A program made the translations under genes and the position numbers. From the NCBI GenBank assembly GCA_006384855.1, contig VCJN01001970.1, forward strand, positions 248,001 through 312,000: 64,000 nt of DNA. The letters run 5' to 3'. The notes under the pieces were generated by a model, which worked only from the letters and a program-made list of their open reading frames with translations, was not told where the DNA came from and did no database searches. This stretch comes from Tetraselmis striata (Eukaryota; Chlorophyta; Chlorodendrophyceae; Chlorodendrales; Chlorodendraceae). Shown piece after piece: positions 42,687 to 53,473 of the stretch (position 1 is its first letter; the number at the start of each line of letters is the position of its first letter).

Positions 42687-43975
42687 TCCGGTTTGGACAC
42701 ATGGCGCTCATCCCACCGTTGAGCTGCCAAGGTTCGCCGTGCGGCGGTCACCTAAGAGGGTGGCCTCGCAAAGCGCATGCAACTCCGACGAAAGGCGCCG
42801 GCCCCACACCGTCATTCGTGCTCACCCTCGCGGCCACGCCCGCGACCGCCGCCACGCCCACGTCCACGCCCGCGTCATGTGGCCGCTGCCGCCACTCGAG
42901 CAGTATCGATAGCTTTCGCGCTGCTATCGCGCTGCCGCGACCGTCGCCTCGAAGACTCGACGCTCGTAGTCCTTCACCATGCCCCCAAAAATCGCCCATA
43001 TGCTCAACATCATATGCTGGAAATGCTGAGCTCGCAGCACGTCCAAAACACCTTGGTCACCATGCACACGTTTGACCTCGTTAAGCCCCCGCATGAAGGC
43101 TAGAAGAAAGCGAAACGCCTTATCGATAGCCTCGGCATGGTTCCGAGCGCGCGCGAAGTAGGGGGCGAAGTCTTGATTGGTAGCATGAACGTAGGGCAGC
43201 AGATCATCGAGAGCTACGAAGAGTGCAGCCCTATGAGCTCCGAAACACATCCAAAGATGCTCCTCATGGGCCGGCTGACGCCGATCATCATGCTTGAGGT
43301 ACTCGTTCGTCCGGTCTGTGCTCAGGGGAAAGAGCCCATGCACTCGGCTCACCGGCCGAACGGCGGCCTCGTAACCAGATTTTGCTTGCTGCAGCAGCTC
43401 TGGCACCGCGAGGTAGTCGTCCTCGTCACTCACGGATTTTGCTCCGACACGGCCGCCATGGGCTAGCTCTAGCGAGTCGGGGCGGTTTGCGCCCCCCCCC
43501 CCCGCTGCCTGGATCCAAAGCCATGTACTCCGTCTCCGACAACACGGTCACGAGCCGTCAATTGCGCCAAGCTGTTCCAGGCTCGCGCAGCAATGTAGAT
43601 TGGGGCATTCACGTCTGCGTGTAGCGATTCGAGCGTCGGCGCGGCTCAACGATGGGTTCTTCTCCATCTGACATGGTAACGCACGGACGTACGGATGATA
43701 ATATCACACACGGATGGTGAGCCCGGTGTGGTCTTGAAAAACCTAGGGTAACCTTGCTTGCAATAGGCTACGAGACAGTTTTAACGTCGCTGCGTGTAAC
43801 GCAGCGAAAACTGGAAGATGGTAGGCTCAACTGTTATGGCTGCTTTTATGTCTACTCGTGTTGCACCAAAAAAGGGCGCAACGATAGGTGTCTAGTAACC
43901 CGTCCCACCGAGCAGCACGGTAGCTGGAAAAGCTGTTCAAGAAAAGTAGGAAAAAATAAACAAGTTTTGAACAGT
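42687..43975 (-). repeat. Left arm of a 2.8-kb inverted duplication
   Basis: The arm is the imperfect reverse complement of 44184-45475, with an unpaired centre of about 200 bases. It contains gene F on the minus strand and the R2 repeat at its inner end. A G run (42666-42687) marks the outer boundary. The arms differ by many substitutions and small indels, so the duplication is not recent. Confidence 0.7.
42924..43433 (-). CDS. Gene F, left copy, unrecognised protein
   Basis: About 169 residues, opening with SDEDDYLAVPELLQQ from a GTG codon, so the true start is probably upstream or in another exon. Features are HEEHLWMCFGAHRAALFVALDD (in two halves), FARARNHAEAIDKAFRFLLAF and LNEVKRVHGDQGVLDVLRA. 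The His-Ala helix-rich composition suggests an all-alpha domain. The right-arm copy keeps the same frame over 136 codons, supporting past selection. No family was recognised; a retroelement gag-like protein is one possibility. Confidence 0.45.
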   Translation of the reverse strand: MSDEDDYLAVPELLQQAKSGYEAAVRPVSRVHGLFPLSTDRTNEYLKHDDRRQPAHEEHLWMCFGAHRAALFVALDDLLPYVHATNQDFAPYFARARNHAEAIDKAFRFLLAFMRGLNEVKRVHGDQGVLDVLRAQHFQHMMLSIWAIFGGMVKDYERRVFEATVAAAR

Positions 43976-44183
43976 TCTGGCAAGGGGGTACCCCAGACAT
44001 CGTCGTACGGGTACATGTAGGCTGTAGATAGCTCGACCGTCGAGCGTATTACGATAATAATCGGTTATCTACAGGGACAAGCGGGCCCCCACGAGTACCC
44101 AGTGATGGCCGTTACGAGAACCACTGCCAAATGCCACGTCAGGTGTACGGGTTTCTATGAATGCACACGGTAATGATCTAAAC

Positions 44184-45475
44184 TAGTTTATGGGGTTTCC
44201 TCCCTTTACCTAACCGCTTTTCGGCTACAAGTGTTGCTCAGTGGTACGGATTACTAGGCACCTGCCGTTGCGCCCTTTTTGGGTGCAACACGGGTAGACA
44301 TAAAAGCATCCATAACAGTTGAGCCTGCCATCTTCCAGTTTTCGCTGCGTTACACGCAGCGATGTTAAAACTGTCTCGTAGCCTATTGCGAGCAAGGTTA
44401 CCCTAGGTTGTTCAAGACCATACCGGGCTCACCATCCGTGTGTGATATTATCATCCGTACGTCCGTGCGTTACCATGTCAGATGGAGAAGAACCCATCGT
44501 TGAGCCGCGCCGACGCTCGAATCGCTACACGCAGACGTGAAGGCCCCATCTACATTGTTGCGCGAGCTTGCAACAACGTTGACCCAATTGACGGCCCGTG
44601 ATCGTGTTGTTGGTGGAGACGGGGCACATGGTTCCGGTTCCGGGCAGCGCGTTGCGGGACAGCCGACATGCAGCGGGGGAGCCGCAGTGCGCCCCGACTT
44701 GCTATAGCTAGCCTAGAGCGGCCGTATCGGAGCACAATCCGTGAGTGACGAGGACGACTACCTCGCGGTGCCAGAGATAATGCAACGAGCAGAGTCTAGT
44801 TACGAGGCCGTTCGACCGGTCAGCCGAGTGCCTGGACTCTTCCCCCTGAGCACCGACCTAACGAACGACTACCTCAAGCATGATGACCGGCGTCTGCCGG
44901 CACATGAGGAGTGTCTTTGGGTTTCGTATTTCGGCGCCCACATGGCCGCACTTTTCGTAGCTCTCGACGAGCTGCTGATGCCCTACGTCCGTGCTGCAAA
45001 TCAAGACCTCATCCCCTCCTTCGCACGAGCTCGGAATCACGCCGAAGCCATCGACAAGGCGTTTCGCTTTCGCTTGGCCTTCCTACGGAGGTTTAATGAG
45101 GTCAAGCGTGTGCACGGTGACCAAGGTGTTCTGGACGTGCTGCGAGCCTAGCATTTCCAACCTGCTGCTGAGCATCTTGGTTCTGCGATTTTTGGGGACC
45201 TCGTGAGGTGACAATTGCCAGTAGCGCAAAAGCAACTGCACTGCTCGTGTAGTGACATCGGTTGTATGGCGCGATCGTGGACGTGGACGTGATGGTGGAC
45301 GCATGAGTGGCCGCAAAAGGTGAGCACGACGAGTGACGGTGTGGGGCGCCTTTCGTCGGAGCTGCTGGACCTTTGCGAAGTCACCTTTCGGTGACCGCCG
45401 CAAGGCGAGCCCAGGCAGCCCAGCGATGGGATCAGCGCACTGTATATGGACATCACTCGTCGAAACGGGGTCCGC
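44184..45475 (+). repeat. Right arm of the 2.8-kb inverted duplication
   Basis: It pairs with 42687-43975. From the centre outward it carries inverted R2, a stretch starting CATCCGTGTGTGATATT near 44437, gene F on the plus strand, then sequence matching the outer left arm up to about 45475. Confidence 0.7.
44741..45151 (+). CDS. Gene F, right copy, shortened
   Basis: 136 codons from GTG at 44741. It shares SDEDDYLAVPE, LFPLSTDLTNDYLKHDD and FARARNHAEAIDKAFRF with the left copy and ends early at a TAG (45149-45151), where the left copy reads Gln. The C-terminal 33 residues of the left copy are therefore lost. Confidence 0.4.
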   Translation: MSDEDDYLAVPEIMQRAESSYEAVRPVSRVPGLFPLSTDLTNDYLKHDDRRLPAHEECLWVSYFGAHMAALFVALDELLMPYVRAANQDLIPSFARARNHAEAIDKAFRFRLAFLRRFNEVKRVHGDQGVLDVLRA

Positions 45476-46381
45476 CTAACCGCGCCTAACGACATATAGG
45501 CACGAGTAGTCGCCTATATATATAAACCTATATAAACCAAACCCTATATATATATAGCGCCTAATTCCCGCCTAACGTTAGGCGTCAAAAAACTTTAAAA
45601 ATCCCGGGAAGGATGAGTACGGCAGCGGAGCCCATGCATCAAAGTACTATAGCGAGTAGCGGGCACTCGGTAGTCACGAGTGCACAAAGTACGACACTAG
45701 TACACGAGTCACTGTACTTTACGGGCATTGCCGCCCTTCATATATAGCATATATAGGCGCACGCCTATCACGAGCAGGCGCGGAAGATACATGGACCCGC
45801 GTGATTATGACGAGCAGGCGGGGCATTATGGTACTGGTCGATACACAACAAATGTTGCAAAAATGTGTTGCACGGTAGTCGCGGTTGGTTTGGTGATTTG
45901 ATAAAGCGGAGGTGCCAGGCTGGATCAGCGGCCAATCAGCGTCGACCTTCGGGGTGTGGTTTGGCGGACATAGGCGCGCCTACTCCTAGCTGTCAAATTT
46001 GGCGTCAGTCCAAGGCACCGGGCACTTTCGGATTTGTGGCGGAGAGGTCGGCAACTGCATAAAGTATTAGGGAAATACTAGAAATTTAATTACAATGGGT
46101 CTACTACCGCCCCCCCCCTGGCCTGCGGCCGGCTGGCTCCGCTGCCGCCGGCCTCATCATGGCTGGCATGATGCCGCCTCGCGCTCCCGTTGCGCTTGAA
46201 CAGTAATGTAACCTATTTTGCCCCGAGGCACGCGGTGCATTGTGGTTAGGTCTAAATTAGGGTTTGGGGGCAGCTGTGGGATTGAAAGCTAATATGAATG
46301 CCGGTTGGTTCATTTTGTGCCAAGTCGGGAAACCAATTCCGTCCAAACATGGACAAATCAAAAGAGTGAAGGAAACGGGAT
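45476..46381. other. AT-rich and GC-rich gene-free stretch
   Basis: It contains TATATA runs (45515-45560), an exact 16-base palindrome CGCCTAACGTTAGGCG (45569-45584), a duplicated GACGAGCAGGCG-type stretch near 45775-45820, and a short C run near 46109. No gene or RNA was recognised. Confidence 0.45.
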
Positions 46382-46520
46382 GATTACAAGAAGTTTGCGC
46401 CGTCGGGGGCTGAAACTCTGTCCAAACTGGGACAAAAATAAGGGCGGGGGGGGGGGGGGGGGGGGGCGTGATGGCTACAAGTAGTTTGTGCCGTTGGGGG
46501 CTGAAACTCCGTCAAAGCCG
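46382..46520. repeat. Tandem pair around a G run, ending GGGACAAAA
   Basis: Two related units (46380-46440 and 46470-46528) share GTCGGGGGCTGAAACTC-type sequence and end in CTGGGACAAAA or CCGGGACAAAA. They are separated by a 22-base G run. GGGACAAAA also recurs in the 52.5-kb intron and, as its complement, in the 48.8-kb minisatellite. Confidence 0.55.
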
Positions 46521-46558
46521 GGACAAAACATATGAGCGGCTATTTTTGCGGAATTGTA

Positions 46559-46864
46559 CTACATATCATCATCTTCGATCACATAATAATCCCCTTGACG
46601 CTCTGCCGCCTCGAGTCTCCTCTTCTCCGCCGCTGCACGCTCTCCCCTCTCCTCTTCCTCGGTCATTGGAAGGGGTAGACCCGGCCACTTCTCGAAGTCA
46701 TTTGGACGCAGTCTTTGAGTCTCGTCCCATGGCTTCTCTTTGAACCATGAGGTCATCCTGGACTTCATCCCAACGATTTGCGTCTTGTTGTTGTTGATAA
46801 GGACCGTCTTCAAGTTCCTCTGTGTAAACGAGTGGGTCGGATGAATTATATATCGTCCCACCAT
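46559..46864 (-). CDS. Unrecognised ORF with a charged C-terminus
   Basis: 101 codons. The middle reads MTSWFKEKPWDETQRL and PNDFEKWPGLPLPM; the end is a Glu/Arg/Ala helix (RGERAAAEKRRLEAAE) and a very acidic tip. The composition is unlike the surrounding frames and suggests a terminal exon of a real gene whose upstream exons are not evident. No family was recognised. Confidence 0.4.
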   Translation of the reverse strand: MVGRYIIHPTHSFTQRNLKTVLINNNKTQIVGMKSRMTSWFKEKPWDETQRLRPNDFEKWPGLPLPMTEEEERGERAAAEKRRLEAAERQGDYYVIEDDDM

Positions 46865-48030
46865 ACACCGAAGTCATGCAGCAGGGACCTGAATGCGTGG
46901 CAAACCGACGAGGCGATATTTTTTATGTTGATCGCATTGCTATGTTATGTCACCCGGGATGCTTTCGGTACTTTTGATACGCCGTAACTCACATATTATA
47001 CAATAGCGACAAAATACGGCAACATAGTAATAATATACGAATATAATGCAGGAATTGTATAAATACTCAGCACCAACGCGGTGTGAGCAGGCACCTTGGG
47101 GTGGTTCCGCCACATGTAGGCGGAGGAGGGTCTCACTAGTTGACCAGCGACGTTGTCGTCAAGACATGGCACGCAGCGGGTGGGGTTACGGGGACACTGG
47201 AATAATTTACTTGTATGATCCCGCGGATGATGTATCCCGCAGAGATATCATGTATTTGCCTGCGTACTGCACGAGTTGTATCTCGGAAACTTCGCTGATG
47301 GCAACACACACGATCAGCCGTCGCCGGCATCTACCGGTTATTGTTCCGTCTGGGGATTTATTTTGTCAGACGCGTCCCCTAGGGGTCCTTTGGCTACATG
47401 GCACCTTGTCTTGGACGGCTACATGAATATTTGAATATTTGAAGGCCCGTCCTCCCAGTGTCCCTCGTCCGAGGGCCGTTAGTGCACTTCAGTTGCAACT
47501 CTCTCAAAATGGACGATGACTAAAGAAGTAGTGGACCATATTATTCAGCACTGCGCTTGCTGCTCATCATATATCGTCGATCGTCGTCGCGGTAATATAT
47601 GCACGAGTACAGGTAGTGGCTAATGGGTACATGTGGTAGTAGAGTCGGACTACGAGTATAATTAGCTGGCCCAGATTAAATTATCATTCTACTATGGACC
47701 TAGCATAGGTCGTTACCGCAGTCGTAGGGCTGGATCACGGGCCGTGCTCCGATCTGAATGGTGAAGCTCATGCCCTCCAACCCGACCGCCAAGACATCAT
47801 CCCTCACCTGACCTGCCGCTGCCTCAAGACGTACGCACAAATTAGACGTGGGCAAAAATAAGAGTGCACCCATTGGGTGCCAATGACACTACCACCCTTT
47901 TATTATGATATTATTTTAAATATAAATTAGATTTATATGTTATTTCCAAGCGAATATTTCCGCCGCCTATTACTGGTACCTCTACAGCAGGATGTTGTAT
48001 ATCGCTACTACAGGTACCAGATGCTGTGCT
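46865..48030. other. No gene recognised
   Basis: One plus-strand frame (47046-47426) is open for 126 codons without a domain. The rest is AT-richer sequence with TATATATCG and TACGAG-type motifs and no shared repeat apart from the edge of the large palindrome at 48031. Confidence 0.4.
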
Positions 48031-49615
48031 GATATGCTCGTCGCAATCCTTAGTGCTATTATACACCAATCCTTGGCGGTAGCGCCTGGAACCCTTCTTC
48101 TACTTGCTGCACATGGGTACCTGAGTCGCTACTCGCTACTGCGACTCGCTACGACCAGAGGCTAATCGCTCTTGTGGTCGCTTCATTTTACCGCCTAGCA
48201 GTCGCGCCATTGTAGGAGCCGTATTTTACATAGCGAGCGATCCTTATTATACGCTGATTAGCGCCATTAGTAGCTGATTCGTACGTGCAGTCGCGCTACG
48301 ACAGTATCTAGCTACGGCGACTGTACTACTACCAGGGGCGGTAGTGGTACGGTAACCATAGTGACTAATAATATAAATTCCGCCGACAGGTACAGGTACG
48401 CGCACCTGCTACTAAGGGATAAGGATCACCACACATGAAGATTTTTCGTACGTCGTCGCGCGGTGCTACATATATAGTGGCTATTATCCCCTTATACACG
48501 ACTCCCGGTATGTATAGTGGCTATTATACCCCTATACGCGACTGCCTGTAGCGACTCCGGGTATGGGCAGTGGACTACTGGTATGGGTACTGCTATGGGC
48601 CTTACGCGACTACCCGTACCAGGTATCGCTCGTAGATATTTGCCAATACCCCGTCCCGTACTGGTACCAGAAAGAGAATATTGTGGGCGGGTTAGGGAAT
48701 CCAAGTAGGGAATCTTCCTACTCGCTGTAGTAACTGTAGTGCGTCTGTGTGTGTACTCGCTACCAGTAAAGCAGGTACTACTCGATACACCTACTAGCGA
48801 CTACACCTCGCTACACCTACTGCTGGCTGTACTCGCTACGTGCAGCGACTGTTTTCGTCCCACTGATGACAGACCGTTTCGTCCCACTGAGGACAAACCG
48901 TTTCGTCCCACTGATGACAGACCGTTTTGTCCCACTGATGACAAACCGTTTCGTCCCACTGATGACAGACCGTTTTGTCCCACTGAGGACAAACCGTTTC
49001 GTCCCACTGATGACAGACCGTTTTGTCCCACTGATGACAAACCGTTTTGTCCCACTGATGACAAACCGTTTCGTCCCACTGATGACAAACCGTTTTGTCC
49101 CACTGATGACAAACCGTTTCGTCCCACTGATGACAAACCGTTTCGTCCCACTGATGACAGACCGTTTTGTCCCACTGATGACAAACCGTTTCGTCCCGCT
49201 GATGACAAACCGTTTCGTCCCACTGATGACAGACCTATTTCCCTTGCAAGACCTTAAGTACTGCGGTTTAATTATGTTGTGTGCTTAACTACTGCGCTTG
49301 ATCAAAATGCTAAATAACCACTCATGACGGTCGATGTGTATAGGGGAGTCGCCCCCCCCCCCCCCCCTAGTCCACCACCAGGAATCCTCACTAGTCCCGC
49401 CGCGGCGACGAGACAGATCTGGCCACATCACACGTCGAGCAGGCAGGCAGCTACTGTACGCGCAACTCACCTGGGGTGGCGTCATCCTTGTCTTATTTCC
49501 CGTGGGCAGGCTCGTTCTTGTGCTGCGCCATCCTGGCGGTAGCTGGGTCCGGCGCGGCAGATCAGCGGCGGGTTCTGGGTCGGGAGCGGTGAGGGTGAGG
49601 TGGAAATGACCTGAT
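48031..49615. repeat. Left arm of a 3.65-kb palindrome
   Basis: It begins GATATGCTCGTCGCAATCC and ends TGGAAATGACCTGAT. The arm is the near-identical reverse complement of 50162-51682. Both arms carry the 24-bp minisatellite, a G/C run (49351-49369 here) and a GGTACGGTAA-type unique section. The left arm has an extra duplication of about 55 bases near 48505-48565. Foldback DNA transposons and palindromic amplicons both look like this. Confidence 0.85.
48853..49236 (+). repeat. 24-bp minisatellite, 16 units, left arm
   Basis: The unit is GACAGACCGTTTCGTCCCACTGAT with variants (AAACCG for AGACCG, TTTTGTCC for TTTCGTCC, GAGGAC for GATGAC). Because 24 is a multiple of three, three frames stay open, encoding RPFRPTDD, FVPLMTDR and GLSSVGRN octapeptides. 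A 172-codon frame covers the array from 48739, but nothing else supports translation. Confidence 0.9.
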
Positions 49616-50161
49616 TTCCGTTTGCCGCCGCTCTAACCCCTGCCAGACCAACCGCGCGCGCGCGCACTATAGTGCACCTCGTTGTGGTCATCAGGTGCCT
49701 CCGTACATGTACTTTGCACTGCGTCGAATATAAAGGGCAAACTACTGCGAATATAAATTGCGATTACTGGTTCTCCCGTATGGGATTATATATTCTCTAC
49801 TCGAGAGTCATACCGGTACGAGAGTATATAGTAGCGTGGCAATAATATTCCCGTATGGGATGATATATTCCTTGGATTGGATTTCGGTATACGTACTAGT
49901 ACAAAACTATCGGCAGCTCGGTCAATTATTTTTACCCATAGTTTGAGATTATGCCGCCCAGTCAACGGCCCGTCCGAGAACGGTCATCATCCGCCGCCTC
50001 TTCCTCACCACAGATCACCGTCCTCCACCGCCCCCACCACTCGCCCAACGCTGCAGCATTGCGACGGTCGAAAGCACGGCCTCTTCTCTATCTAGGATCG
50101 GGCGCGTCACACACCACAAGTACAGTACCGCCGCGTTCGTGCCGCAGCGACTACTCGTGTG
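49616..50161. other. Unique centre of the 3.65-kb palindrome
   Basis: This is 546 bases not shared by the arms. It has a GCGCGCGCGC stretch (49650s), two TATTCCCGTATGGGAT-like inverted motifs (49780 and 49850), and a plus-strand frame (49951 onward) with YLGSGASHTTST, which recalls a Copia protease motif with the catalytic Asp replaced by Gly. That resemblance is weak. No other gene is evident. Confidence 0.5.
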
Positions 50162-51682
50162 ATCAGGTCATTTCCACCTCACCCTCACCGCTCCCGACCC
50201 AGAACCCGCCGCTGATCTGCCGCGCCGGACCCAGCTACCGCCAGGATGGCGCAGCACAAGAACGAGCCTGCCAACGGGAAATAAGACAAGGAGGACGCCA
50301 CCCCAGGTGAGTTGCGCGTACAGTAGCTGCCTGCCTGCTCGACGTGTGATGTGGCCAGATCTGTCTCGTCGCCGCGGCGGGACTAGTGAGGATTCCTGGT
50401 GGTGGACTAGGGGGGGGGGGGGGGGCGACTCCCCTATACACATCGACCGTCATGAGTGGTTATTTAGCATTTTGATCAAGCGCAGTAGTTAAGCACACAA
50501 CATAATTAAACCGCAGTACTTAAGGTCTTGCAAGGGAAATAGGTCTGTCATCAGTGGGACGAAACGGTTTGTCATCAGCGGGACGAAACGGTTTGTCATC
50601 AGTGGGACAAAACGGTCTGTCATCAGTGGGACGAAACGGTTTGTCATCAGTGGGACGAAACGGTTTGTCATCAGTGGGACAAAACGGTTTGTCATCAGTG
50701 GGACGAAACGGTTTGTCATCAGTGGGACAAAACGGTTTGTCATCAGTGGGACAAAACGGTCTGTCATCAGTGGGACGAAACGGTTTGTCCTCAGTGGGAC
50801 AAAACGGTCTGTCATCAGTGGGACGAAACGGTTTGTCATCAGTGGGACAAAACGGTATGTCATCAGTGGGACGAAACGGTTTGTCCTCAGTGGGACGAAA
50901 CGGTCTGTCATCAGTGGGACGAAAACAGTCGCTGCACGTAGCGAGTACAGCCAGCAGTAGGTGTAGCGAGGTGTAGTCGCTAGTAGGTGTATCGAGTAGT
51001 ACCTGCTTTACTGGTAGCGAGTACACACACAGGCGCACTACAGTTACTACAGCGAGTAGGAAGATTCCCTAATTGGATTCACTAACCCGCCCACAATATT
51101 CTCTTTCTGGTACCAGTACGGGACGGGGTATTGGCAAATATCTACGAGCGATACCTGGTACGGGTAGTCGCGTAAGGCCCATAGCAGTACCCATACCAGT
51201 AGTCCACTGCCCATACCCGGAGTCGTGTATAAGGGGATAATAGCCACTATATATGTAGCACCGCGCGACGACGTACGAAAAATCTTCACGTGTGGTGATC
51301 CTTATCCCTTAGTAGCAGGTGCGCGTACCTGTACCTGTCGGCGGAATTTTTATTATTAGTTACCGTACCACTACCGCCCCTGGTAGTAGTACAGTCGCCG
51401 TAGCTAGCAGATACTGTCGTAGCGCGACTGCACGTACGAATCAGCTACTAATGGTGCTAATCAGCGTATAATAAGGATCGCTCGCTATATAAAATACGGC
51501 TCCTACAATGGCGCGACTGCCAGGCGGTAAAATAAAGCGACCACAAGAGCGATAAGCCTCTGGTAGCGAGTCGCAGTAGCGAGTAGCGACTCGGGTACCC
51601 ATGTGCAGCAAGTAGAAGAAGGGTTCCAGGCGCTACCGCCAAGGATTAGTGTGATAGCGCTAAGGATTGCGACGAGCATATC
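50162..51682. repeat. Right arm of the 3.65-kb palindrome
   Basis: It is the reverse complement of 48031-49615, starting ATCAGGTCATTTCCA and ending GACGAGCATATC. The G run at 50410-50426 mirrors the C run in the left arm. Confidence 0.85.
50542..50927 (-). repeat. 24-bp minisatellite, 16 units, right arm
   Basis: Sixteen units occur in exactly the same order of variants as the left arm, with one visible base difference in a unit (giving Ile for Arg in the RPFCPTDD frame). The shared variant order shows that the whole array was copied, not independently amplified. Confidence 0.9.
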
Positions 51683-52200
51683 ACGACAGTAATATCACGA
51701 CAGCCGGCTATTTATTATTAATGGCGCGACTAAAAGGATTGCTCAGCATGTAAAATACAGCTCGTATTGCGCGACTGCTAGCGACTAAACCCTGAAGTAC
51801 CCGCAGCGGTATGCCCGCAACTGTTCTGTAGAGTTCTTACCACAGGTGGGCGTTTCCTAGTGCCATTTTGGGTGGTTTTGCGGATAGCCCATATAGCGAC
51901 TAATGATTTTTCTTATTTTTTTTACGCGGGTAGCAATCCCCAGTCCATAATATGGGACTACTAGTCGCTGCCACACTACGCGAGAACTACAGGCACGAGG
52001 ACTACTAGTCGCACTACAGTACTACACTACCTCGTTGTCTGTCCGCCCGGTATAAAGCGGTGATGTCCTACTCCGGAGGTCCCCGGTTCGATTCGTCCCG
52101 GCTCTGTTATTTCAGGGCATTCCAATATCGTCCAGACCCGTATGTGTCCCGGGTTTACCCGGTGGATGCATTAGCCCCTTGGAGTTCGAACGAGGCAACG
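51683..52200. other. Gene-free stretch between palindrome and gene H
   Basis: It contains a T-rich run (51918-51931) and a tRNA-like T-arm sequence, GGTTCGATTC, at 52085-52094, without a foldable complete tRNA. TACTAGTCGC motifs repeat. No gene was recognised. Confidence 0.4.
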
Positions 52201-52221
52201 GTCTAATAGTATGATGGCTAC

Positions 52222-53188
52222 ATGCAAAACCTACATGCAGCTTTCTCCGGGTTCTGGCCGCAACGGAAAGAGGAAGTTGACGACTTCTTGCGCGAGCACG
52301 GGCAGACCGCGCCCGCCGAGGCACGTCAAACGATGGCTACCAACGCAGACCTCAACAATGCCGAAGCCGCTCGCGTTGAAGCCGAGGTTCGTGCTCAAGT
52401 GCTTCAAGATGACAGCGCCTTCCGGGGAGTTCACGCCGGCGCCAAGGAGAGGCTTCATGACAACACATCGCCCAGCGATGCAAAGGGCTCGAACCTCGTT
52501 GTCATCGACGTCTCCGATGTGAGTCCCATTGTTTGTCATTTTTGTCCTTTACGGGACAAAACAATTTGGTTCATCTACCTTGCTTGTTATTTTGTCCCAA
52601 CTGGGACAAAAATGGCGTGGTGTCTCGCTCGGGACTAACATAGCTCGCGGTCTTGGCCATCGTCAGGTGCATGAGGAAGACAAGTGTCCCGAAACTCTTG
52701 GTGATTGGGAGTCGAGATTCGTCATCGGGCTTGTGAAGTCGCGCGAGACTACCGAAGACACGTTGACCGTGGCCGTATACGAGCCCTTCCATGCCGATGC
52801 AAAGGGCAAACCCCTCATGCCCCTATGGTTGTACGCGCAGACAAAAGGAGGGAAGAAGCCAGTTGACACAAGCTGGGAGAAGTGCCTGACGCTTCCTTTG
52901 AAGCTTGTTGAAGCCGTCCCCCTATCGTACGCGAAGGCCATCCACGACGCGTCGGGAAGTCGAGAGGTGTTCAACGAGAACGGCACCATGGTCAGAAAGA
53001 AGTGGTACGGTGAAAGCGTTCAAGTCGTGAAGACATATGCGCAAACTGGGTGGCAAATCAGCCAGCCACGAAACAACTGCGTCCACATTATGTCAACCAC
53101 CCCAGCGCAACGCAAACCCGGCGGAGTCGTCAAGTTTAACGCAGCCACGAAGAAGGACTTGCTTGAGTTGGGGATGCTCAACGAATAA
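52222..53188 (+). CDS. Gene H, two-exon unrecognised protein, 272 aa
   Basis: Exon 1 is 52222-52518 with a GTGAGT donor, and exon 2 is 52667-53188 after a CATCGTCAG acceptor. The join is in phase and open to TAA. The start is the first Met after an in-frame stop. Exon 1 encodes a charged helical region (EEVDDFLREHGQ, AARVEAEVRAQVLQ). Exon 2 encodes a well-mixed globular sequence (LGDWESRFVIGLVKSRETTE, LTVAVYEPFHADAKG, KKWYGESVQVVKTYAQTGW). No family was recognised. The intron contains a perfect GGGACAAAA hairpin. A TGTAA signal follows 38 bases after the stop. Confidence 0.6.
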
Positions 53189-53225
53189 ACTATTAGCAAC
53201 GTCTTGTGGCTAGCTAGCCGCTGGA

Positions 53226-53230
53226 TGTAA
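53226..53230 (+). terminator. TGTAA poly(A) signal of gene H
   Basis: TGTAA occurs 38 bases after the TAA of gene H, in the same position as at the two host genes near 24 kb. Confidence 0.5.
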
Positions 53231-53473
53231 TAATCATAATAAATATTGATATCATTGCCTCATCTTGTCCCATTTTGGACAAAATGCTCCAAAACCAACA
53301 TTGGATATGCGTCGCGGCTGGCCTTCATGCTAATGAATGCTGCACTGCACCCAAGGTCTACAAACCCAAGCTACATCACCAGTGAGTCTTAAGTACTGAT
53401 AGTAAACCCGGGAACTAGGGTATAAACAAACCCTACGGTGCAAAATGAATTCCACGGTGCAAAATAGGTTAAA

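Noticed and set aside
48853-49236. Possible CRISPR array
   Set aside because: Units are contiguous 24-mers with no spacers, in a eukaryotic context; this is a minisatellite.
49951-50110. Copia protease in the palindrome centre (YLGSGASH)
   Set aside because: The catalytic Asp is absent and no other retroelement domain adjoins; the match is too short.
52055-52110. Possible tRNA gene (GGTTCGATTC T-arm, possible anticodon loop near 52070)
   Set aside because: The acceptor and D-arm halves do not pair; only the T-arm-like part fits. At most a tRNA-derived fragment.
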